From Fimenecus sp045578245 (GTDB lineage Bacteria > Bacillota > Clostridia > Oscillospirales > Acutalibacteraceae): 58,699 nt of DNA. The stretch covers positions 1-58,699 of the forward strand of contig JAZNJX010000096.1 in assembly GCA_045578245.1 (NCBI GenBank). Direction: 5' to 3'. Below, one piece after another: positions 34,444 through 43,339 of the stretch (position 1 is its first letter; every line of letters starts with the position of its first letter). A program made the translations under genes and the position numbers. Below the pieces are notes generated by a model, which made no database searches, was not told the DNA's origin, and saw nothing but the letters and a program-made list of their open reading frames with translations.

Positions 34444-35349
34444 TTAGATGGAATCAACATAATCACAAGCAGCAAGTGCAGCAACTGCGCCATCACCTGC
34501 AGCAGTTATAACCTGACGGATTGTTTTTGTTCTGCAGTCTCCCGCAACAAAAATACCTTTTGCATTTGTTGTGCAATCTTCCTTTGCATCAACATAACCT
34601 CTGCCGTCAAGAGTAATAATTTCTTTGAAGTTTTCATTTTGTGGCACAAGACCAATGGCAACGAACATACCATCGAGAGTTAAATCAGAACTTTCATCTG
34701 TTGCAACATTCTTGATTGTAATACCTTTGAGTTCGTTTTCACCAATAAGCTTTTCAACCACAGCGCCGAGAATAATTTCAACATTATCCTTGCTTTGGAG
34801 TTTTTCAACAAGCTTCTGTTCACCTGTGAAGAAATCGAGATTCTGGATTACATAAACTTTCTTTGCAAGGTCAGAAAGGAGAATTGCTTCCTGTAAAGCA
34901 GAATTTCCACCACCGATTACAGCAACTGTTTTACCTTCATAGAAAGCACCGTCGCAAACTGCACAGAATGAAATTCCTTCACCGATAAGGTTTTCTTCGT
35001 TTTCCAATCCTAAAAGTCTGTGCTTTGCACCTGTTGCAATAATAACGGACTTGCCTTCAAACTCACCTGAATCAGTAACGACTGTTTTAATGTCGCCGTC
35101 TTTGATTGAAAGCACTTCTGCACATTCAACTTCGGCATCCTGATTAAGCACCTGTTCAACAAGTTTCTCAGCAAATTCGTTACCTGTTACTTCCTGAAAA
35201 CCAGGAATATTCTCAACCTTTGGTGAATAGGTAATCTGTCCGCCAAAACTACCTTTTTCAATAACAAGAACTGTTTTGTTTGCCCTACGAGCATATAGGG
35301 CGGCGGTAAGCCCTGCAGGACCACCGCCGACTATTATAATGTCATACAT
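34444..35349 (-). CDS. trxB: Thioredoxin reductase
   Basis: A 301-residue FAD/NADPH flavoenzyme reducing thioredoxin. The FAD motif GGGPAGLTAALYARRA (8-23), the redox pair in FCAVCDGAFYEGK (about 133-136), the NADPH-binding GGGNSALQEAILLS (about 150) and the closing GIFVAGDCR motif are all present. It lies 22 bases downstream of nrdD, whose product ends in a thioredoxin-like domain, so it likely supplies electrons to that domain as well as to free thioredoxin. Confidence 0.96.
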   Translation of the reverse strand: MYDIIIVGGGPAGLTAALYARRANKTVLVIEKGSFGGQITYSPKVENIPGFQEVTGNEFAEKLVEQVLNQDAEVECAEVLSIKDGDIKTVVTDSGEFEGKSVIIATGAKHRLLGLENEENLIGEGISFCAVCDGAFYEGKTVAVIGGGNSALQEAILLSDLAKKVYVIQNLDFFTGEQKLVEKLQSKDNVEIILGAVVEKLIGENELKGITIKNVATDESSDLTLDGMFVAIGLVPQNENFKEIITLDGRGYVDAKEDCTTNAKGIFVAGDCRTKTIRQVITAAGDGAVAALAACDYVDSI

Positions 35350-35371
35350 AATTATAATCCCTTAATTTTGA

Positions 35372-37744
35372 TTATACGTTGAGGAATTTCTTGATATCAG
35401 AAACGCCTGCAAACTTTGAAACAACACCATCTTTAACAACTACAAGTGTTGGAGCTTGTTTAATACCGAATTCGTTAACTAAGTCAACATGTTCGTTAGC
35501 AAGGAGCTTTTCATAAGCAACGCCTGCTTTGTCAAGTAAAGAGCAAGCAATCTTACAGTTAGGACAAGTTGCTGTTGTGAAGAGGAAAGTGCTGTCTGCA
35601 ACTTCTACAACTTCTTCTGCTTCTACACATTCACAAGCTGCATTTTCAGTAATGTCGTGTGTAAGGTGTGAGTTAGCAATATCATAAACTTTTCTATCCT
35701 TGTATTCCTGAGCCTTACCGTCGTTCCAGTTCTTAACAGGACGATAGTAACCAGTAATTCTTGAGTAAACTTCAGCTTCTTCACCACAGTGTGGGCAAGT
35801 GAATGCTTCACCTGCAATATAACCATGATTCTTACAGATTGAGTAGATTGGTGAAATTGAGTAGTATGGAAGTCTGTAGTTAGATGCAATCTTCTTAACA
35901 AGACTTGCACAAGACTGCCAGTCAGGAAGCTTTTCACCAAGGAATGCATGGAATACTGTACCTGATGTGTAAAGTGTATGAAGTTCATCCTGCATATCGA
36001 GGGCTGTGAAGATATCGTGTGTATAGCCAACAGGAAGATGTGAGCTGTTTGTATAGTAAGGTGTTTCACCTTCTTTTCTACCTGCTGTAATAATGTCTGG
36101 GTAGTACTTAAGGTCGTGTTTTGCAAGACGGAATGCAGTTGACTCAGCAGGAGTAGCTTCAAGGTTGTAAAGGTCACCGTAAAGTTCCTGATAGTCAGAA
36201 AGTCGTTCTCTCATGTGATTAAGAACATCTTTTGCAAACTGCTGTGTCTTTTCTGTTGTCATATCAGCCTGAAGCCATTTTGCATTAAGACCAACTTCGT
36301 TCATACCAACAAGACCGATTGTTGAGAAGTGGTTGTTGAATGTGCCAAGATATCTCTTTGTGTATGGATAGAGACCTGCATCAAGAAGCTTTGTGATAAC
36401 ATCACGCTTAACCTTAAGTGAACGAGCAGAAATATCCATCATCTTGTCAAGACGAGCATAGAAATCAGCTTCGTCCTTTGCAAGGTAAGCAATTCTTGGC
36501 AAGTTGATTGTAACAACACCAACTGAACCTGTTGATTCACCACTACCGAAGAAACCACCTGACTTTTTGCGAAGTTCACGAAGGTCGAGACGGAGACGGC
36601 AGCACATTGAACGAACATCTGAAGGTTCCATATCGCTGTTGATATAGTTTGAGAAATAAGGTGTACCATATTTTGCAGTCATTTCAAAGAGAAGCTTGTT
36701 GTTCTCTGTTTCTGACCAGTCAAAATCACGAGTGATTGAGTAAGTTGGAATTGGATACTGGAATCCACGACCGTTAGCGTCGCCTTCAACCATAACTTCG
36801 ATGAAAGCCTTGTTAACCATATCCATTTCAGCTTTACAATCTTTGTATTTGAAGTCCATCTCCTTGCCACCAACGATACAGTTGAGTTCTGCAAGGTCGT
36901 TTGGAACTGTCCAGTCAAGAGTGATGTTTGTGAATGGTGACTGAGTACCCCAACGAGAAGGAGTGTTAACACCATAGATAAATGACTGGATGCACTGCTT
37001 AACTTCTTTGTATGAAAGGTTATCAACCTTTACAAAAGGAGCAAGGTATGTGTCGAATGATGAGAATGCCTGAGCACCTGCCCATTCGTTCTGCATAATG
37101 CCAAGGAAGTTAACCATCTGGTTACAGAGTGTTGAAAGGTGAGCAGCAGGAGCAGATGTAATCTTACCCGGAACACCACCAAGACCTTCCTGAATAAGCT
37201 GTTTGAGTGACCAACCTGCACAGTAACCTGTAAGCATTGAAAGGTCGTGAATGTGAATATCAGCATTTCTGTGAGCGTTGCCGATTTCATCATCATAAAT
37301 CTCAGAGAGCCAGTAGTTAGCTGTAACAGCACCTGAGTTTGAAAGAATCAAACCACCAACTGAATAGGTAACGGTTGAATTTTCTTTAACACGCCAGTCG
37401 TTAACATTGAGGTAGTTGTCGATAATAGCCTTGTAGTCAACCATTGTTGCATTAAGGTTACGAACTTTTTCTCTCTGACGACGATAGATGATATATGCCT
37501 TTGCAACATCATCATAACCAGCCTTGATAAGAACTGATTCTACACTGTCCTGAATGTTTTCAACGGAAATTGCCTGGTCCTCGATTTTTGGCTCAAATTC
37601 TGCAGTTACTTTGAGTGCAAGGAAATCGATAATGTCAGCATTGTACTGCTTGTTACAAGCGTCAAATGCAAGGGTAATAGCTTCTGCAATCTTTTTAAGG
37701 TCAAAAGATGCTATTTTGCCGTCTCTTTTTACTACGTTATACAT
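35372..37744 (-). CDS. nrdD: Class III ribonucleoside-triphosphate reductase fused to a C-terminal thioredoxin-like domain
   Basis: A 790-residue glycyl-radical enzyme making deoxynucleotides without oxygen. An N-terminal ATP-cone (about 1-90, MYNVVKRDGKIASFDLKKIAEAI) gives allosteric control. The catalytic barrel follows. Near 670-690 are a CPHC zinc pair and SRITGYYRPV with the radical glycine. Ordinary NrdD ends soon after; here an acidic linker leads to an extra domain (about 715-790) with TTATCPNCKIACSLLDKAG, a CXXC redox pair, and QAPTLVVVKDGVVSKF, the cis-Pro thioredoxin motif. It probably reduces the active-site disulfide, in place of formate. The start at 37744 follows AGGAGGG. Confidence 0.94.
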   Translation of the reverse strand: MYNVVKRDGKIASFDLKKIAEAITLAFDACNKQYNADIIDFLALKVTAEFEPKIEDQAISVENIQDSVESVLIKAGYDDVAKAYIIYRRQREKVRNLNATMVDYKAIIDNYLNVNDWRVKENSTVTYSVGGLILSNSGAVTANYWLSEIYDDEIGNAHRNADIHIHDLSMLTGYCAGWSLKQLIQEGLGGVPGKITSAPAAHLSTLCNQMVNFLGIMQNEWAGAQAFSSFDTYLAPFVKVDNLSYKEVKQCIQSFIYGVNTPSRWGTQSPFTNITLDWTVPNDLAELNCIVGGKEMDFKYKDCKAEMDMVNKAFIEVMVEGDANGRGFQYPIPTYSITRDFDWSETENNKLLFEMTAKYGTPYFSNYINSDMEPSDVRSMCCRLRLDLRELRKKSGGFFGSGESTGSVGVVTINLPRIAYLAKDEADFYARLDKMMDISARSLKVKRDVITKLLDAGLYPYTKRYLGTFNNHFSTIGLVGMNEVGLNAKWLQADMTTEKTQQFAKDVLNHMRERLSDYQELYGDLYNLEATPAESTAFRLAKHDLKYYPDIITAGRKEGETPYYTNSSHLPVGYTHDIFTALDMQDELHTLYTSGTVFHAFLGEKLPDWQSCASLVKKIASNYRLPYYSISPIYSICKNHGYIAGEAFTCPHCGEEAEVYSRITGYYRPVKNWNDGKAQEYKDRKVYDIANSHLTHDITENAACECVEAEEVVEVADSTFLFTTATCPNCKIACSLLDKAGVAYEKLLANEHVDLVNEFGIKQAPTLVVVKDGVVSKFAGVSDIKKFLNV

Positions 37745-37834
37745 TTTGTGCCCTCCTATTGATTTTGAAATTTTGTGCATTATAAAGATAAGCCCCGCTT
37801 ACCATTTACGCACATTTTTTGGTTAGCGAGGATT

Positions 37835-37888
37835 ATTATAGTACATATATAGTGTGTTGTCAATAGGTTTTCGCACAATATCTTGTGT
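37835..37888 (-). promoter_or_regulatory. nrdD promoter with two NrdR-box-like sites
   Basis: On the minus strand TTGACA (37863-37858), 17 bases and TATAAT (37840-37835) form a consensus promoter. Upstream, 37873-37888 reads ACACAAGATATTGTGC, close to the NrdR box. A second site, ACACTATATATGTACT, fills the spacer at about 37840-37855. The centres lie about 31-33 bases apart, three helix turns, as expected for NrdR. Repression by NrdR at high dATP is the likely control. Confidence 0.8.
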
Positions 37889-37893
37889 TTTTC

Positions 37894-38586
37894 TTAAATT
37901 CCTCTAATTTCAACACTTGGTATAGTTTCAGATGCTTTTTTCTGCATTTCTTTAAGCAAATCGACGGAAACCGGCTCTAATCCGTCACTTATAAGGTCTC
38001 CTGAGTCCACAAAATTCTGTAAAAAGTACTTGTGTGCACCTTTAATCCACACCACAATATCTTGTATGTCATCAAGAGTATGAAAACCTTTAACAATGGT
38101 AGTTCTAAATTCATATGGGACTTTATTCTGTAATAAAAAGTCCACACTTTTTTCAACTGATGCCATATCAAGATTATCAATACCTATTGTAGTCATATAT
38201 TTTGCTTTACTGTTTTTAATATCCATGGCAACATAATCCACAAGTCCCTTTTCAACAAGAGAAATAAGTTTTTCAGGGAAGCTACCATTAGTATCCAGTT
38301 TAACTGCATATCCTAGTTCTTTAATTTTACCAATGAAGTCTTCGATTCCGTCTTGTAACAGGGGTTCACCACCTGTAATTACAACACCGTCAAGAATTCC
38401 CTGGCGTTTCTTTAAATATGAAAGCACTTCTTCCACATTTATATATGTATCTTTGTCAATATGCGTTACAAGAGCTGCATTGTGGCAGAAAGGGCAACGG
38501 AAATTGCAACCTGGAGTGAAAACAATACACGCAACCTTGCCAGGATAATCTAAAATTGTAAGTTTTTGAAAACCATTTATTAACAT
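37894..38586 (-). CDS. nrdG: Anaerobic ribonucleotide-reductase activating radical SAM protein
   Basis: A 230-residue glycyl-radical activase. The SAM cluster motif is at C27, C31 and C34 (GCNFRCPFCHN), followed by VVITGGEPLLQDG (about 69). It opens with the usual INGFQKLTILDYPGKVACIVF. It should install the glycyl radical on NrdD using SAM and an electron. It lies upstream of nrdD on the same strand, but its stop is only five bases from the first NrdR box, so nrdD also has its own promoter. AAGGAG precedes the start. Confidence 0.92.
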   Translation of the reverse strand: MLINGFQKLTILDYPGKVACIVFTPGCNFRCPFCHNAALVTHIDKDTYINVEEVLSYLKKRQGILDGVVITGGEPLLQDGIEDFIGKIKELGYAVKLDTNGSFPEKLISLVEKGLVDYVAMDIKNSKAKYMTTIGIDNLDMASVEKSVDFLLQNKVPYEFRTTIVKGFHTLDDIQDIVVWIKGAHKYFLQNFVDSGDLISDGLEPVSVDLLKEMQKKASETIPSVEIRGI

Positions 38587-38664
38587 AATGATTGCTCCTT
38601 AAAGAATCTATAGTATAAGAATAACACAAAATAAGGCTAAAAGAAAGACATAGGAAAAATAAAA

Positions 38665-38693
38665 TTGACGATATATATAATGTATGGTAAAAT
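38665..38693 (+). promoter_or_regulatory. Promoter of the membrane-anchored Asp/Glu-rich protein
   Basis: TTGACG (38665-38670), 17-base spacer, TAAAAT (38688-38693), 28 bases before ATG 38722. Confidence 0.82.
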
Positions 38694-38721
38694 AATATAT
38701 AAAGAAAAGAGGGGAATGAAT

Positions 38722-39669
38722 ATGGCAAAAAAACAAATGACGGTTGAGGAATATAAAGCAAAGCAAGAAACTAAGAAAGTAAAGAGTGAACATTTTTCAA
38801 AAGTGTTGCTCAGCAGTCTTGCGATTTTCTTGTCTTGTGTAATAGTTTTCAGTATGGTTTCAATTTCATATACTTTTATGTCAGGAGCTGGGAAGCCATC
38901 TGTAGTTCAGTCAGGGAATGTGACTCAGAATGACAATCCATCAACAGAAACTCCAAAAGACGACCCTACAGCTGACTGGGGGGATGACGCAGTTACAAAT
39001 GAGCCATCAGGAGAAACAGACAATGAACAGGGAAAAGAAGATGCAGGGGAAGAAACAAAACAACCTTATTCAACTATTCCTGAAATTGTAGAACTTTTCA
39101 ACACAGCTGTAAATAGAGTAAAACCGGAGGCAGTAAAAGTTACTAAGAACTATGAAAAAAGAAATGTAACTAAATTAGAATTGCCATCAGCACTTCAATC
39201 TATGAGTGATACCTTTATTAATGATGTAATGAAGGATGATACAGAACCTATAGTTTATGCAACAAAGGAAGAAATAAGAGATAACTATATGGTTCCAAAT
39301 CAGGATTATGGTAGTAAGTTGAAAGCATCCGATGTTGAAAAGGCAGTTTGCAAGGATAACGGAAAAGAATATGAAATTTACATCCTTGTTAAATCACAGA
39401 AAAATCCAACGGCAGGTTCAGGTGTTGGCTCTGTATTTGACGTAATTGAATCAAACGAACTCGCACAGAAGGCACCTGCATTCCTTAAAGAGTTTACAAC
39501 AGAATATTATAACTGTGTTGTAAAGGTGAACATCGACAAACAGTCAGGTAGAGTAACTCACGCAAATTACTCAACTCCTTTGGTTATGAATGTTGTTGTA
39601 AATCTCTTAGGAACACACAATGTGGTTGTTGGTGTTACATTTGAAAAAGACTATACAATAGAGTATTAA
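38722..39669 (+). CDS. Single-span exported protein of unknown function
   Basis: About 315 residues; family not recognised. A short Lys-rich cytoplasmic N-terminus (1-28) precedes one membrane helix (about 29-50, VLLSSLAIFLSCVIVFSMVSI). Next comes a long low-complexity Asn/Pro/Asp/Glu/Thr linker (about 60-115), as found in wall-spanning proteins. The C-terminal domain (about 120-315) is folded-looking, with AVNRVKPEAVKVTKNYEKRNV near its start and VVNLLGTHNVVVGVTFEKDYTIEY at its end. ATG 38722 has GAGGGG seven bases upstream. It has its own promoter and terminator. Confidence 0.7.
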   Translation: MAKKQMTVEEYKAKQETKKVKSEHFSKVLLSSLAIFLSCVIVFSMVSISYTFMSGAGKPSVVQSGNVTQNDNPSTETPKDDPTADWGDDAVTNEPSGETDNEQGKEDAGEETKQPYSTIPEIVELFNTAVNRVKPEAVKVTKNYEKRNVTKLELPSALQSMSDTFINDVMKDDTEPIVYATKEEIRDNYMVPNQDYGSKLKASDVEKAVCKDNGKEYEIYILVKSQKNPTAGSGVGSVFDVIESNELAQKAPAFLKEFTTEYYNCVVKVNIDKQSGRVTHANYSTPLVMNVVVNLLGTHNVVVGVTFEKDYTIEY

Positions 39670-39673
39670 TACA

Positions 39674-39705
39674 ATAACGGTGGGTTGTCTCACCGTTATC
39701 TTTTT
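39674..39705 (+). terminator. Intrinsic terminator
   Basis: ATAACGGTG (39674-39682) pairs with CACCGTTAT (39691-39699), then CTTTTTG. Confidence 0.88.
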
Positions 39706-39715
39706 GCATAAAGTG

Positions 39716-39744
39716 TTGAGTAAATAATACATAAGTGATATAAT
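39716..39744 (+). promoter_or_regulatory. Promoter of the rhodanese lipoprotein gene
   Basis: TTGAGT (39716-39721), 17-base spacer, TATAAT (39739-39744), 31 bases before the ATG. Confidence 0.82.
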
Positions 39745-39775
39745 ATATACAAATAAATATGGAATAGGGAAATAT

Positions 39776-40189
39776 ATGAAAAAATACAAAGGACTGATAA
39801 TAATGCTCATCATTTCTCTTTGTCTCTTTGGCATGGTGGGATGCAATAGTGAAAATAAAGAGTCTGAAACTCCACAGAAAGCAGAGTATGAACAGATAAG
39901 CGCTCAACAGGCAAAAGAAATAATGGATAGTGAAACGGGATATGTGATTATTGATGCACGCACACAGGAAGAATTTGATGCAGGTCATATAGAGGGAGCA
40001 ATCTTAATTCCTGAATATGAAATCGCACAAAGAGCAGAAAAAGAATTGCCTGATAAGGAACAGATAATTCTTGTTTATTGTCGCAGTGGTCGAAGAAGCA
40101 AAATTGCATCGCAAGCTCTCGTGGATTTAGGCTATACCAACGTCAAAGAATTCGGCGGAATCATTGACTGGCCTTATGAAATTGTATAA
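39776..40189 (+). CDS. Rhodanese-domain lipoprotein
   Basis: A 137-residue lipoprotein. The signal ends in the lipobox FGMVGC (Cys about 23). A rhodanese domain follows (about 40-137): VIIDARTQEEFDAGHIEGAILIP, then the active-site loop CRSGRRS (about 101-107) with catalytic Cys. Rhodaneses carry sulfur as a persulfide; surface lipoprotein members in anaerobes have unknown substrates. It may share a transcript with the flavoprotein gene 32 bases later. Confidence 0.9.
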   Translation: MKKYKGLIIMLIISLCLFGMVGCNSENKESETPQKAEYEQISAQQAKEIMDSETGYVIIDARTQEEFDAGHIEGAILIPEYEIAQRAEKELPDKEQIILVYCRSGRRSKIASQALVDLGYTNVKEFGGIIDWPYEIV

Positions 40190-40221
40190 AATACAGATAT
40201 AAATAATGAGGAGATAATAAA

Positions 40222-41151
40222 ATGAGTAGTTTTGAAAATTTAAGAATAGTTGATAATTTTTATCAGACGTCATTATTCTTTCCAATGCCAACAGTAGTAA
40301 TCAGTACAATTTGTGAGGACGGTACAACAAATTTAGGACCATATTCATTGGTTCAGCCATATTATGTTGCAGGTAAGGATTACTATGCAATGCTTCTTTG
40401 CTGTCGTAATTCTTCAAATACAGCACAGAATATTCTCCGCAATGGCAAATGTGCATTGAACTTTATTGACGACAATCCAAAGAACTTCAAAGAGGCAGTT
40501 AAACTTTCCTGGCCGGGAGATAAGCCTGAAGAAAAGATGCCAAAGTGTAATTTTAAGCTTGAAAAAAGTATGATAGAGGAAGAAACAGGCGAAACAAGAC
40601 CGATGGTTATGACGGATGCAATTCAGGTTATTGAGTGTACATGGGTACGTGAACTTGATGGTGCAGACAGAGATTTGCCAGGTAAACTCAACGGGTATGA
40701 AGGTCCATACCATGATTTTAACGGAATAACAAGCAAATTCGGTGCTCATTTTATCTTGAAGATTGATAAGATTCTAATGAAGAAAAAATATAGCGACGCA
40801 ATAATCAATGGTGTTAAGTCAAAGGATTTCCCTGCACTTCCTGTGGATTATGGATATCGTGACAGTAAGAATTTCTGGTTCCATAGGAAGAGAAGAATGA
40901 GAGCAGAGCTTCTCCAGATGCGTGAAGCATCATTAGAATCCGTTCGCTATGCGGCAGACAGAGTTGATGACAAAATTAAGTTTACTGACGAGGCACTTAA
41001 AACAGTTCTTGCTGTACCAAGAGTATTCTTGCCACTTGTTCTTAAAGGCTGTGTTGACTGGGCAAAGGAGAATAATGTGGAGCTTATTACGGAAGAACAC
41101 ATGAAGATAATCAACGATAAACGAGCTAAAGAAAAAGCAAAGAAAAAATAA
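40222..41151 (+). CDS. Flavin-reductase-like flavoprotein with a C-terminal PCP_red domain
   Basis: A 309-residue protein. Residues about 10-190 form a flavin-reductase-like FMN-binding split barrel (PMPTVVISTICEDGTTNLGPYSLVQPYYV, then LLCCRNSSNTAQNILRNGKCALNFID). The C-terminal part (about 248-300, KIKFTDEALKTVLAVPRVFLP to ELITEEHMKIINDKR) resembles the small PCP_red domain of light-independent protochlorophyllide reductase ChlB/BchB. No photosynthesis genes are present, so this domain must serve another role. The substrate is unknown. GAGGAG precedes the start. Confidence 0.78.
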   Translation: MSSFENLRIVDNFYQTSLFFPMPTVVISTICEDGTTNLGPYSLVQPYYVAGKDYYAMLLCCRNSSNTAQNILRNGKCALNFIDDNPKNFKEAVKLSWPGDKPEEKMPKCNFKLEKSMIEEETGETRPMVMTDAIQVIECTWVRELDGADRDLPGKLNGYEGPYHDFNGITSKFGAHFILKIDKILMKKKYSDAIINGVKSKDFPALPVDYGYRDSKNFWFHRKRRMRAELLQMREASLESVRYAADRVDDKIKFTDEALKTVLAVPRVFLPLVLKGCVDWAKENNVELITEEHMKIINDKRAKEKAKKK

Positions 41152-41176
41152 TGATTTAGGATTTGTAGGTGAAAAC

Positions 41177-42310
41177 ATGAAAAAAGTATTAAAAAACTTA
41201 ATTGCAATTACTCTTTGCCTTTCTATTTTCGGTGGACAACAGGTTTTTGCCTGTGGTCAGAATGGAAAAGGCGGTATCAATTCAGTATTTGATTTTATGG
41301 AAAGATTTGTAAGCGTTTTTGTGGGCAATAAAAATGAAGATGCAGATATGGATATAACCATTGAGCAGGAGGAAATATTTAAAGCAAATAAATTTTTTAG
41401 GTCATCTCATGCATCAACTATTGTGAAAATGCCTGACGGAAATCTCATGTCTGCATTCTTTGCAGGTACCGCTGAGGGAAATGCTGATGTGAGAATATGG
41501 TACAGCATACATAATGGCGAAACATGGAGTGAGCCAAAACAAATGGCATCTTCAGACCCGGTTGCTCATTGGAATCCAGTGCTTATCAATTATGGTGACT
41601 ATGTAAGACTCTACTATAAAGTCGGTATGGAAATTCCAAATTGGGTTACAAAATATACTGATTCTTACGATTGTGGTAAAACATGGACAGAGCCAAAAGA
41701 ATTGGTAGCAGGTGACACAAGTGGTGGCAGAGGTCCTGTTAAAAATAAAGTTCTCGTCACATCTGATGGAAAAATTATCGCACCTGCATCTTCTGAACAA
41801 GGAGAATGGAAAGCGTTTTTCGATATTTCCGAAGATGGTGGCAATACATGGACAAGAACTGATTTTGTTGTTGCAAAGGATAGCCGAGGAAAAACTGTGG
41901 GTATGATTCAGCCTACTCTCTGGGAAGATAGAGATGGCAATGTTCATGCAATGTTCCGTACAAAATCAGGCTGGATTTACAGAGCGGACTCAACGGATGG
42001 TGGCTATACATGGAGTGAGGCTTACCAAACAAGCCTTATGAATAATAACAGTGGTATTGACTGTGTTATGACTGATAACGGATGGCTCTGGCTTGTGCAT
42101 ACACCGGTTGGAATGAAAGTAAGAAATAGATTAGTCCTTTCTGTATCAAAGGATAACGGCGAAACATGGCAGGATGTAACAACACTTGAATACAGCATCA
42201 ATCTCTTTGCAGAGTATTCATACCCCGCAATTATTGAAGAAGGAAACCATTTGTATATTACATACACAAACAACCGAAAGACAATTAAATATGCTTTTAT
42301 AGAGTTTTAA
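41177..42310 (+). CDS. Secreted sialidase-like BNR/Asp-box protein
   Basis: A 377-residue exported protein with a signal peptide (about 1-25). A six-bladed propeller is indicated by five Asp-box-like motifs: SIHNGETW, SYDCGKTW, SEDGGNTW, STDGGYTW and SKDNGETW. FRSSHASTIVKMPDGNLMSAFFAGT near 75 is the N-terminal Arg and Asp region of the BNR_2 sialidase family. Members include exo-sialidases and related hydrolases; the catalytic Tyr/Glu pair cannot be assigned with certainty, so the substrate stays open. It follows the flavoprotein by 25 bases. Confidence 0.8.
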   Translation: MKKVLKNLIAITLCLSIFGGQQVFACGQNGKGGINSVFDFMERFVSVFVGNKNEDADMDITIEQEEIFKANKFFRSSHASTIVKMPDGNLMSAFFAGTAEGNADVRIWYSIHNGETWSEPKQMASSDPVAHWNPVLINYGDYVRLYYKVGMEIPNWVTKYTDSYDCGKTWTEPKELVAGDTSGGRGPVKNKVLVTSDGKIIAPASSEQGEWKAFFDISEDGGNTWTRTDFVVAKDSRGKTVGMIQPTLWEDRDGNVHAMFRTKSGWIYRADSTDGGYTWSEAYQTSLMNNNSGIDCVMTDNGWLWLVHTPVGMKVRNRLVLSVSKDNGETWQDVTTLEYSINLFAEYSYPAIIEEGNHLYITYTNNRKTIKYAFIEF

Positions 42311-42318
42311 AAAGAGAA

Positions 42319-42351
42319 ACACCCCACAGTTTTTTGTGGGGTGTAATTTTT
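42319..42351. terminator. Bidirectional terminator
   Basis: ACACCCCACA (42319-42328) pairs with TGTGGGGTGT (42335-42344), then AATTTTT. The minus-strand kinase gene ends in the same hairpin flank. Confidence 0.9.
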
Positions 42352-43271
42352 CAATATCTTTTCATTGCTTTTTTTAGTCTGTTGTTATTTTGAATTTCCC
42401 AGATAGGAACGACAAGACCACCTTTTAATCGCATTGAATTTTCATGTAAAGCACCATAGAAAGCAACCTTGAAATCACAATGTTCAGAAACTTGCGTTTT
42501 TGATTTGTATGTATCGTAAAGGTTATATGCATTTCCCCACATATTTAGAAACTGAAATAAATCATATTCCTTGTCAGCCCACATTGAACCACAAGGGTCA
42601 ATAAAACCTGTCAATTTCATTGTTTTAGGGTCAGCCATAATGTTCATGATGTTAAGGTCACCATGAATAAGCACAGGACTTTCAGGCTCATTCACAACTT
42701 CCTTGAAGATGTCAAGACCATGGCAGAGTAAATCGTAGTTTTTCTTACTATATTTACCTTCATTCATTAAATTTTTAAGTCCTGCAAGGTCACGAGAAAC
42801 CTTATTTTCTATGTAAAACTCTTTCCAACTATCATAAACTGCATTTTCAAGATAACCGAATTTTTCACCTTTGACACTGTGCCATTGTAACATTCCGTCA
42901 ATAACATCGTTAGCAAATGCTTCCTTTTGTGACTTGCTTTTTAAGAGGAATGAGGTATCAAGAGTATTTTTACCCTCAATGAAACTCATACATAAAAGAG
43001 CAAGTTTATCGTCACTGTATGTGAATTTAACCTTTGGCATTTTAACAGACGTATTTTCACTAAGTATTTTCAACTGCATTGCCTCGGTTTCTTCCATACC
43101 TTTGACAAAATATACTTTGAGAATTATTGTTTCACCATCATTTTTTGTGCCTTTGTAAACTCTGCCAAAGCTACCACCACCGATGAATTTGAGTCCACTC
43201 ATAGGTGAATTAAGGTGCTTTTCGGCAATTTTTGGTATCTGTTCAAGCAAGAACTTATCGTTCATATTCAT
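42351..43271 (-). CDS. Aminoglycoside-phosphotransferase/fructosamine-kinase-like kinase
   Basis: About 306 residues with a protein-kinase-like fold. The N-lobe has a Gly-rich loop FIGGGSFGRVYKG (about 24-36) and the lysine in TIILKVYF. The catalytic loop is VLIHGDLNIMNIM (about 208), with Asp as base, and the metal-binding Asp is in GFIDPCG (about 229). The family phosphorylates small molecules such as aminoglycosides, sugars or amino sugars; no resistance role can be claimed. ATG 43271 is chosen over an upstream GTG. Confidence 0.82.
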   Translation of the reverse strand: MNMNDKFLLEQIPKIAEKHLNSPMSGLKFIGGGSFGRVYKGTKNDGETIILKVYFVKGMEETEAMQLKILSENTSVKMPKVKFTYSDDKLALLCMSFIEGKNTLDTSFLLKSKSQKEAFANDVIDGMLQWHSVKGEKFGYLENAVYDSWKEFYIENKVSRDLAGLKNLMNEGKYSKKNYDLLCHGLDIFKEVVNEPESPVLIHGDLNIMNIMADPKTMKLTGFIDPCGSMWADKEYDLFQFLNMWGNAYNLYDTYKSKTQVSEHCDFKVAFYGALHENSMRLKGGLVVPIWEIQNNNRLKKAMKRY

Positions 43272-43299
43272 TTGAAACACCACTTTTCAATTACAAATA

Positions 43300-43328
43300 A
43301 AACCCAAGACAGATTTTGCCTTGGGTTT
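43300..43328. terminator. Terminator hairpin between the kinase and ChbG/YdjC genes
   Basis: AAACCCAAG (43300-43308) pairs with CTTGGGTTT (43320-43328). On the minus strand it follows the stop of the ChbG/YdjC gene and runs into a T-rich stretch. Confidence 0.78.
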
Positions 43329-43339
43329 ATTCTTATATC

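Noticed and set aside
35623..36177. 184-codon frame inside nrdD
   Set aside because: Out-of-frame reading of nrdD on the same strand, giving a Leu/Thr/His-rich nonsense product.
42351..43271. Aminoglycoside resistance gene
   Set aside because: Kinase-fold motifs are present, but they are shared by many small-molecule and fructosamine kinases; nothing points to antibiotics.
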